Shown: positions 32,453 through 38,011 of the stretch, piece by piece
Layout of the letters: each line of letters starts with the position of its first letter
Position numbering within the stretch: position 1 is the stretch's first letter
NCBI GenBank assembly: GCA_020446525.1
Contig: JAGREO010000232.1
Coordinates: 1-38,011 of the forward strand
Length of the DNA stretch: 38,011 nt
Reading direction: 5' to 3'
Source of the DNA: Geminicoccaceae bacterium
GTDB lineage: Bacteria > Pseudomonadota > Alphaproteobacteria > Geminicoccales > Geminicoccaceae
Translations under genes and position numbers: made by a program
The notes under the pieces: generated by a model
Told to the model about the DNA's origin: nothing
What the model saw: only the letters and a program-made list of their open reading frames with translations
Databases searched by the model: none

Positions 32453-34492
32453 TCAGAAGATGCCGTCGTCGACGAGCGCCGTGGCGACGCTCATGCCGCT
32501 CGGGGCGGAGAGGCCGTCCAGCAGGCTTTCGACCTCGGGCAGGACGTTCTCGACCATCACCGCCGAACCGCGGGGGTTGGGGTGGAAGCCGTCACCCTCC
32601 AGAAGCGCCGGATCGGTATCCGGTTCGGCGAGGCCATCGGTGAAGGCGGGCTCGAGCGGTATCTTTTCCGACGCTGCAAGCTGATCGAAGATTCGTGCGA
32701 ACGCCCGCTGGTCGTCCGCGTCGGCGAAGCCCTTGTCCGACGAATTGCTGCGCAGGGGGAAGAAGCTGTCGGGCCGCGCCAGCAGCACGTCGACGTCGTT
32801 CGCCTGGAAGAGATCGACGATGCCGGCCAGATCGGCCTTGGTCTCGGCGAAGCTCTTCTGCTGCAGGGCGTCGTTGATCCCGAGCATGACGATCGCGGCT
32901 TCGGGCATCTCGTTGTCCGCGTCGGCGAAATAGCCTTCGAGACGGGCGCGTGCCTGCCCCGCCGTGTCGCCGCTTTTGGAAAAGGCGATGACGTCGACAT
33001 CGTAGCCGTCGCGATCCAGTGCGGCGTCCAGCTTCTGCGGAAACTGACGGCTGGTGATGGTGAAGCTGTCGCCGATGATCATCAGATCCGGCGTGTCGCC
33101 ACCGCCACCACCGCCGCCGGTCGCGTCGTGGGTGACGATGGTGTAGCCACCCTTGGCCTCGGCCTTGAAGCTGCCGCCGAACAGGCCTTCGAGGCGGATC
33201 GAGGCGTCGGCAGTGCCGTCGCGGTCGGCGTCGATGCGCAAGGTGGTGCCGCCGGCGTCGCTGCGCGTCGAGAGATTGCCCGAGGCCAGATCCTGGCCCA
33301 GCACGACGATCCGGTCGCCTGCAAAATCGGTGATGGTGTCGCCGTCGAACTCGGCGATCGTGCCGCGGAACGCATCCGTGCTGGCACCGCCGGTCATCCG
33401 GTCGGCGCCGCCGCCGCCGGTGATCTGGTCATAACCGCCGCGCCCGTCGATCACGTCGTCGCCGGCGGTACCGACCAGCTTCTCGCCGGCATCGGTGCCG
33501 GTGATCGTGCGGCCGGTGCCGCCGCCACCGGTGGGCGGTGGCGGCGATGGTGGTGGCGGCGACGGCGGCGGGCTGGTGGAGCCGTCCGCGTCGTGGGTGA
33601 GAATCGTATAGCCACCCTTGGCGTCCGCCTTGAAGCTGCCGCCGGACAGGCCTTCGAGGCGGATCGAGGCGTCGGCGGTGCCGTCGCGATTGGCGTCGAT
33701 GCGCAAGGTCGTGCCGCCCGCATCGCTGATCGTCGAGAGGTTGGCCGAACTCAGATCCTGGCCCAGCACGACGATGCGGTCATTGGCGAAATCGGTGATG
33801 GTGTCGCCGTCGAAATCGGCGACCGTTCCGCGGAACGCATCCTTGCTGGCGCCGCCGGTCATCCGGTCGGCGCCACCGCCGCCGGTGATCTGATCATAAC
33901 CGCCGCGCCCGTCGATCACGTCGTCGCCGGCGGTGCCGATCAGCTTGTCGCTGCCGCTGGTGCCGGTGATCGTGCGGCCTCCGCCTCCACTTGCGGGCGG
34001 CGGTGATGGCGGTGGCGGTGACGGCGGACTGGTAGCGCCGTCGGCATCGTGCGTGACGATGGTGTAGCCGCCCTTGGCGTCCGCCTTGAAGCTGCCGCCG
34101 GACAGGCCCTCGAGGCGGATCGACGCATCGGTGGTGCCGTCGCGGTCCGCGTCGATGCGCAGGGTCGTGCCGCTGCCGTCGATGCTCGTCGAAAGGTTGG
34201 CGGCGCCGAGATCCGCGCCCAGCACAACGATCCGATCGCCCGCGAAATCGGTGATGGTGTCGCCGTCGAAATCGGCGACCGTGCCGCGGAACGCGTCCTT
34301 GCTGAAGCCGCCGGTCATCCGGTCGGCACCGCCACCGCCGGTGATCTGGTCATAGCCGCCGCGGCCGTCGATCACGTCGTCACCGGCGGTGCCGGTGAGT
34401 TTGTCGCTGCCGTTGGTGCCGGTAATCGTCCGGCCGGCGGCTGCGGCGTGGGACACACCGTTCTGCGCGCCTCGTGCTTCCTCGTCGGTCAT
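32453..34492 (-). CDS. Triple RTX-type calcium-binding protein with C-terminal SGNH/GDSL hydrolase
   Basis: This 679-residue protein has three near-identical modules of about 130 residues (about 21-152, 173-303, 328-457). Each opens with RTX-like glycine/aspartate repeats (GTAGDDVIDGRGGYDQITGG) and continues with a conserved DFDGDTITDFA and LRIDADRDGT segment. The first two are followed by proline/serine linkers (PPSPPPPSPPP type). The C-terminal domain (about 469-650) is an SGNH hydrolase: LMIIGDSF (nucleophile Ser476), VMLGIND (block III) and GDGFHPN (catalytic Asp/His). No Sec signal is present; type I secretion is plausible, and the chain ends in an acidic-hydrophobic VDDGIF. The ATG at 34492 has GGGAAGA upstream. 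It follows the acyltransferase operon on the same strand. Confidence 0.87.
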   Translation of the reverse strand: MTDEEARGAQNGVSHAAAAGRTITGTNGSDKLTGTAGDDVIDGRGGYDQITGGGGADRMTGGFSKDAFRGTVADFDGDTITDFAGDRIVVLGADLGAANLSTSIDGSGTTLRIDADRDGTTDASIRLEGLSGGSFKADAKGGYTIVTHDADGATSPPSPPPPSPPPASGGGGRTITGTSGSDKLIGTAGDDVIDGRGGYDQITGGGGADRMTGGASKDAFRGTVADFDGDTITDFANDRIVVLGQDLSSANLSTISDAGGTTLRIDANRDGTADASIRLEGLSGGSFKADAKGGYTILTHDADGSTSPPPSPPPPSPPPPTGGGGTGRTITGTDAGEKLVGTAGDDVIDGRGGYDQITGGGGADRMTGGASTDAFRGTIAEFDGDTITDFAGDRIVVLGQDLASGNLSTRSDAGGTTLRIDADRDGTADASIRLEGLFGGSFKAEAKGGYTIVTHDATGGGGGGGDTPDLMIIGDSFTITSRQFPQKLDAALDRDGYDVDVIAFSKSGDTAGQARARLEGYFADADNEMPEAAIVMLGINDALQQKSFAETKADLAGIVDLFQANDVDVLLARPDSFFPLRSNSSDKGFADADDQRAFARIFDQLAASEKIPLEPAFTDGLAEPDTDPALLEGDGFHPNPRGSAVMVENVLPEVESLLDGLSAPSGMSVATALVDDGIF
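33122..34432 (-). repeat. Three in-frame tandem repeats of about 395 bases within the RTX/SGNH gene
   Basis: Units lie at about 34037-34432, 33584-33976 and 33122-33511. They are nearly identical in protein and very similar in DNA, with runs of exact identity around the GTAGDDVIDGRGG coding segment. Spacers encode proline-rich linkers (first two) or a glycine run (third). Such repeats suggest recent duplication and could change copy number by recombination. Confidence 0.9.
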
Positions 34493-34624
34493 CGTTCTTC
34501 CCATCGGGCGTGCGCGATAAAGTCGGGCGGCCCACGCTGGACTCGGGGTGCCGGCGCGGCCCGGTCGCCTATCTCACGAAAGAGCTTCGCAGACTATCCC
34601 GGCCGTTTCTGTGATCTGCAACAC

Positions 34625-35764
34625 TCACGCGCCGTGCGTACGCCAGCGGCGCAGGAGGTCCTCGGCGAGCAGGAGAGGGCGCGGACGCCACAGCACCAGC
34701 GACTGCAGTTCCGGCCCCGGCTCTGCCAGACTCGCCTTGTAGCGCTGGTCGCCGGCCATCAGATCGTAGATCTGCGTTCCCAGCCGCAGATGCCGCTCGA
34801 TCGCCATGGTATGGCAGAGCAGGCCAGGCTTGAGACGGTTGTCCTCCGTCGCCGCGAACCCGGATTGATAGGCATGGGCGGTGCCGTCGTGCAGGAGATT
34901 GTAGAGGCAGCCGACGAGGTCGTCGCCGGCACGCACGCGCAGCAGTTCGACGCGACCGCGCGGCCAGGCATGTTCGATCCACCGGCGATGAAAGCGCCTG
35001 AAGAAGGGCGAGGTGAAGGCCCCGTCGCCCTTGCCGCGGGCCCGCCAGCCCGCCTTGTGCAGCCGTTCCAGCGCGTCGAAGAACGCCAGCGCCTCGTCCG
35101 TCGACGCCGCGGCTTCGAGGCGCAGCGGACCCGATCGTTCGAAGAGCCGGCGCGCACGGGCGATCTGCTGGCGGGTGTTGCGGCTGAGCGTGGCCGCATG
35201 GTCGCGCCCCGCCCGCCGCAGGCTCTCGAGATCGACCCGAAAGGTCGGTGCGTGCCAGACGATGCGGTGGCGCGGCCAGCGTGCGGCGATCCGCGCGGCC
35301 AGATCCTGCGGCACCGCGTGGATGTGCCATTCGTCCCAGCCCGGCACAGCGGCCATGTGTGCCAGCGCCGCATCGAGCGCCGGTCCGACATCCGCATCGG
35401 CGCCGGCAAGCCCGTTATATTCGATGAAGACCGAGTCGAAGCCGGCGTCGTTGCTGGTGTTGAGGTTCCAGCATCGCGTCCTCACCAGACCGCCCCGCCG
35501 GCGCTCGTTCGACATTGTCATGGAGCCCATACCGCGAAGCCTGCCGTGCGCATCGCGCACCACGAGACGGTGCGGCGTCAGGCCGGCCTCGGCGGCCCAC
35601 GTCCTGGACCAGGCGTCGCTCAGGAAGATGCTGGCGGCCGGCAGACCGGAGCCGAGGTCGAGCGCGTGGTGATCGGGCGGCTCCAGCGCACAGTGCCAAT
35701 CCCGACCGGCAGCCTGCCGATCGACGCCCTCGAGGGGGCCCGCCGCCGATGCCTGCGCGCTCAA
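34625..35764 (-). CDS. BioF2/FemAB-like GNAT acyltransferase (CelD/BcsL family), second of two
   Basis: This 379-residue protein has the double-GNAT layout of the CelD/BcsL (Acetyltransf_6) family, often found in exopolysaccharide loci. Visible segments are IFLSDAWSRTWAAEAG near 46-61, RNTRQQIARARRLFERSG near 194-211 and the GNAT core LVGCLYNLLHDGTAHAYQSG near 285-304. It should transfer an acyl group from acyl-CoA or a similar donor to an unknown acceptor. It begins with TTG at 35764, overlapping the cupin stop (TTGA); no ATG or GTG would keep the N-terminal domain. It is the third gene of an overlapping trio. Confidence 0.78.
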   Translation of the reverse strand: MSAQASAAGPLEGVDRQAAGRDWHCALEPPDHHALDLGSGLPAASIFLSDAWSRTWAAEAGLTPHRLVVRDAHGRLRGMGSMTMSNERRRGGLVRTRCWNLNTSNDAGFDSVFIEYNGLAGADADVGPALDAALAHMAAVPGWDEWHIHAVPQDLAARIAARWPRHRIVWHAPTFRVDLESLRRAGRDHAATLSRNTRQQIARARRLFERSGPLRLEAAASTDEALAFFDALERLHKAGWRARGKGDGAFTSPFFRRFHRRWIEHAWPRGRVELLRVRAGDDLVGCLYNLLHDGTAHAYQSGFAATEDNRLKPGLLCHTMAIERHLRLGTQIYDLMAGDQRYKASLAEPGPELQSLVLWRPRPLLLAEDLLRRWRTHGA

Positions 35765-36621
35765 GCGATCCGCAACAGGCGGCGGCCGGCGCGCTCGGCG
35801 CGGGCGATGAAGTACTTGGCGTGGTCGCGCGAGGGCGTGCGGCCGATCGGCGAGGGCTCGATGCCGAGCGCCCGCAGGCGCTTGTTCAGACGGTAGAGCT
35901 CTGCCTCGCGCACCGAGGATTCGCTGCGGAAGGTGACGGAGAGCGAGATCGACACCTCGTCGCCGTTCTGCACCCAGTGCGGCGCCGTCACCGGCTGAAA
36001 GACGCCTTCGCCCGGCTCGAGGCGAAACGACATGCGGCTGGCGTCGTCGGCCGGATCGTGCACCAGGTTGCGGTGGGCGCCGGCGTGGTAGTTCTCCAGC
36101 TCGATCTCGCTCAACACGGCGCGATCGTCGCGATGCCAGGCGTGCATGACCTTCCAGCCGCGGATCTGCAGCAGGAAATTATGCTCGTTGTCGATGTGAA
36201 AGGGTGTGACCGAGCCGGGCGACGAGACGAAGATGTAGCCCTCGGGCTTGCAAAGGCCCGGCGTGACGCGCTCGGCCATCGCCATCACCGGCGCCAGGGT
36301 CGTGCGCAGTAGCTCCGCATAGGCCGCGTCCTGCTCGATATATTTGAGCACCAGCCACGATCTGGCGTCGCGGATGCGCCGGATCGTCTCTTCCGCCGAG
36401 AGGCCGTTGGCGGGGGTGGTGTTCGGGTCCTGGGTGACCGGCAGATCGCCCGCATTGTACTCGATGGACGTCGCCGGCAGGCGTCCCGCCAGCTCGACGA
36501 TCCGTTCGATCTGCAGCAGCGGATGATCCTGCAGCCGGTGCGTGCAGCGGAAATGCCGGTCGGGATAGGCGGCGGCGAACTGCTCGGCGTCGAACGACAA
36601 CGCTCCATCGACGATGGTCAT
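35761..36621 (-). CDS. Cupin/JmjC-like putative Fe(II)/2-oxoglutarate oxygenase
   Basis: This 286-residue protein has the cupin-like (JmjC-type) core: SVTPFHIDNEHNFLLQIRG (138-155) supplies a metal-binding HxD (His142, Asp144), and APHWVQNG (213-220) supplies the distal His215. This is the facial triad of Fe(II)/2-oxoglutarate hydroxylases. The substrate is unknown. Its ATG overlaps the upstream acyltransferase stop (ATGA) and its stop overlaps the downstream one (TTGA), so the three proteins are made together. It probably hydroxylates a small molecule, peptide or sugar handled by the acyltransferases, though members of this group are also annotated loosely as transcriptional regulators. Confidence 0.8.
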   Translation of the reverse strand: MTIVDGALSFDAEQFAAAYPDRHFRCTHRLQDHPLLQIERIVELAGRLPATSIEYNAGDLPVTQDPNTTPANGLSAEETIRRIRDARSWLVLKYIEQDAAYAELLRTTLAPVMAMAERVTPGLCKPEGYIFVSSPGSVTPFHIDNEHNFLLQIRGWKVMHAWHRDDRAVLSEIELENYHAGAHRNLVHDPADDASRMSFRLEPGEGVFQPVTAPHWVQNGDEVSISLSVTFRSESSVREAELYRLNKRLRALGIEPSPIGRTPSRDHAKYFIARAERAGRRLLRIA

Positions 36622-37865
36622 GGGCTTTCTCCGGCAATGGGGGCCTCGGCGGAGGCCGGACGGCGGCGCAGGCGTGCGAGCGCACGCGCGCCGGCGATCG
36701 TGATGCGACCGCTCGTGCTCGGCGGAGCGACCAGCAGGCTCGCCAGATGGCGGCGCCCGGTCCAAAGACGGTTGATCATGAAATGCTCCTCGCTGGCGCA
36801 GGAATCCATCCAGCCGCCGCGCTCGTCCGGCTCGTGCAGCGCCGCGATCTGCTCGAGCTCGAGCAGCACACCGGGCGAGAAGGCATCGAAACGCTCGTCG
36901 AAGGCGATCTTGAAGGCGAAGCGCGCGCAGGGCCCATCGCCGCTGGTGCGGTGCAGGAGATTGCACTTCATCGCGATCGGCCGGTCGTCGAGAAAGAAGC
37001 CGAGCATCTCCAGACGTCCGATACCGTGCATGGCGCGCGCCATCGCCGTGAAGAAGGGCGGGTGTGCCTGGACCATCGCGGTGCCGGCCCGGCCCTTCCA
37101 GCCGCGTGCCTCGAGCTCCAGGAAGTCTCCCGTCCAGCGATCGACGTCGCCTCCCGGCTCGAGCCGTCGCAGCTCGAGCGCACCCTGCTCCGCCAGCCGG
37201 CGCCGTTGCCGCGCCAGCTCCTTGCGCCGCTTCTTGATCAGCGCCGAAGCGAGGTAGGTCGCCGCGTCGGACTTGGGCACCAGGAGCGCACGCTCGGTCC
37301 GATGATGCTCGAGCCACGGTATCCCGCGATCCGACAGGCCGTCGGTCAGCGCGGGCCACAACGGACCGTCCACCGGCAGCCCGGTCAGATGCAGCGCCCG
37401 CATCCCCCCCGACGCCAGCCGATCGCCTATGGCCTCGACCAGGTCCGGCACCGCCGCCGCATCGACGAGCGGCGTGTCGGCGAAACCGTAGACGTGGGCG
37501 AAGCTGCGCAGCACGCGCAGCGGCAGCCGGCGATGCAGCGGCGCCGCACGCAAGGGCAGGAAGCCGACGAGACCGCCCGGTGCCGTTTCGTCCCCGACGA
37601 CCAGCGCCACGAGCTCCTCCGCCTCCGCCACATGATCCAGCACCGCGAGAAAGAACGCCGGGTGAAGAAACGGATTGGGCTCGAGGGCGCGGTCCGCCAG
37701 GTCGGCGAGGGCCGGGGCGATCGCCGCCAGCGCGCGCGCATCGACGAGCCGGGCGGCGAGCTTGCGGCCGATGGCGGGCGATCGAGCGGCCCCGGATGTC
37801 GCAACAGCCGCGCCGGCCTGCGCGCCACCCGCCTTGGGCGCCGCTTCGAGTTGCAACTGCGTCAC
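36618..37865 (-). CDS. BioF2/FemAB-like GNAT acyltransferase (CelD/BcsL family), first of two
   Basis: This 415-residue protein belongs to the same CelD/BcsL family as the gene at 34625-35764. After an Ala-rich N-terminal stretch of about 35 residues come NPFLHPAFFLAVLDHV (about 64-79), a basic helix KKRRKELARQRRRLAEQG (about 210-227) and the GNAT core IAMKCNLLHRTSG near 308. The start appears to be a GTG at 37865, with no strong ribosome binding site. It is the first gene of the overlapping trio. The remaining 146 bases to the window end hold no recognisable gene or promoter. Confidence 0.78.
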   Translation of the reverse strand: MTQLQLEAAPKAGGAQAGAAVATSGAARSPAIGRKLAARLVDARALAAIAPALADLADRALEPNPFLHPAFFLAVLDHVAEAEELVALVVGDETAPGGLVGFLPLRAAPLHRRLPLRVLRSFAHVYGFADTPLVDAAAVPDLVEAIGDRLASGGMRALHLTGLPVDGPLWPALTDGLSDRGIPWLEHHRTERALLVPKSDAATYLASALIKKRRKELARQRRRLAEQGALELRRLEPGGDVDRWTGDFLELEARGWKGRAGTAMVQAHPPFFTAMARAMHGIGRLEMLGFFLDDRPIAMKCNLLHRTSGDGPCARFAFKIAFDERFDAFSPGVLLELEQIAALHEPDERGGWMDSCASEEHFMINRLWTGRRHLASLLVAPPSTSGRITIAGARALARLRRRPASAEAPIAGESP

Positions 37866-38011
37866 CTTTTCGCCGATCCCGCCCTGGTGCCCGATCCGGC
37901 GTCGTCATAGGCTTTTCACGAGCGCGCGTGGGTCCCCGTCGTCGATGGCTGCACCCCGCTGTGTCACCCGCGGCCGATGAAGGGATTTTCTTCACTTCGA
38001 CCGCGTATCAC

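Noticed and set aside
33060..34432. Direct repeats considered as a CRISPR or satellite array.
   Set aside because: The repeats are about 395 bases, in frame, and encode RTX modules; spacers encode proline or glycine linkers.
35761..37995. A 744-codon frame on the minus strand spanning the cupin and acyltransferase genes, read as one large fusion protein.
   Set aside because: Only the part from 36621 downward has a real domain. The upstream part is the shadow of the acyltransferase in another frame, and the ATGA overlap marks the true start.

Overview
The window is about 38 kb of GC-rich DNA (roughly two thirds G+C by eye) from an alphaproteobacterium. The best marker is ribosomal protein S4 (rpsD, 16699-17313), which has the alphaproteobacterial form of the protein. 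The gene content (several ABC uptake systems, a DUF3108 protein, a Wzx/Wzy-type polysaccharide locus) suggests a heterotroph of the Rhodospirillales/Geminicoccales type, but I cannot name the genus from sequence alone. I see no insertion sequences, phage genes or CRISPR arrays.

Left part, 1-16.5 kb: three nutrient-uptake modules. (1) 501-4787 (+) is a CUT1-type sugar transporter (binding protein and two permeases, no ATPase) followed directly by a cytoplasmic DUF2961/GH172 glycoside hydrolase. (2) 4847-11295 is a LysR regulator (+) meeting tail to tail a six-gene minus-strand operon: RidA, a DadA-like amine oxidase, a Tat-exported binding protein, a PotA-like ATPase and two permeases. The oxidase makes an imine and RidA hydrolyses imines, so this looks like import and oxidation of a D-amino acid or similar secondary amine. 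A perfect 10-bp inverted repeat containing a T-N11-A dyad lies upstream of ridA and fits a LysR site. (3) 11497-16248 (-) is an FrcABC-like sugar transporter (binding protein, intergenic hairpin, permease, ATPase), then a Uma2-family nuclease, then a Gfo/Idh/MocA sugar dehydrogenase.

Middle, 16.4-18.1 kb: a housekeeping island. tRNA-Gly(CCC) on the minus strand is divergent from rpsD on the plus strand, with back-to-back promoters between them and a terminator-like hairpin in the rpsD leader. A DUF3108 periplasmic protein follows rpsD.

Right part, 18.1-38 kb: a polysaccharide locus. On the minus strand is a Wzz/BY-kinase fusion (chain length control and tyrosine kinase). Divergent from it on the plus strand are an MBOAT O-acyltransferase and its SGNH-like partner, a possible small gene, a Wzy-like polymerase, a shortened initiating sugar-phosphate transferase, four glycosyltransferases and a Wzx flippase. 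Most of these are spaced or overlapped so tightly that they must be co-transcribed. Converging on them from the right (-) are two BcsL/CelD-like acyltransferases flanking a cupin/JmjC-like oxygenase, overlapping by 4 bp at each junction. Next comes a large protein with three near-identical RTX-type calcium-binding modules joined by proline-rich linkers to a C-terminal SGNH/GDSL esterase. I see no Wza-type outer-membrane exporter in the window.

The most unusual items are the triple-RTX/SGNH fusion next to an acylated-polysaccharide locus, the oxygenase between two acyltransferases, the GH172 enzyme with an insertion between its predicted catalytic glutamates, and the regulatory hairpins and dyads at 11380, 15262, 16357 and 16643.
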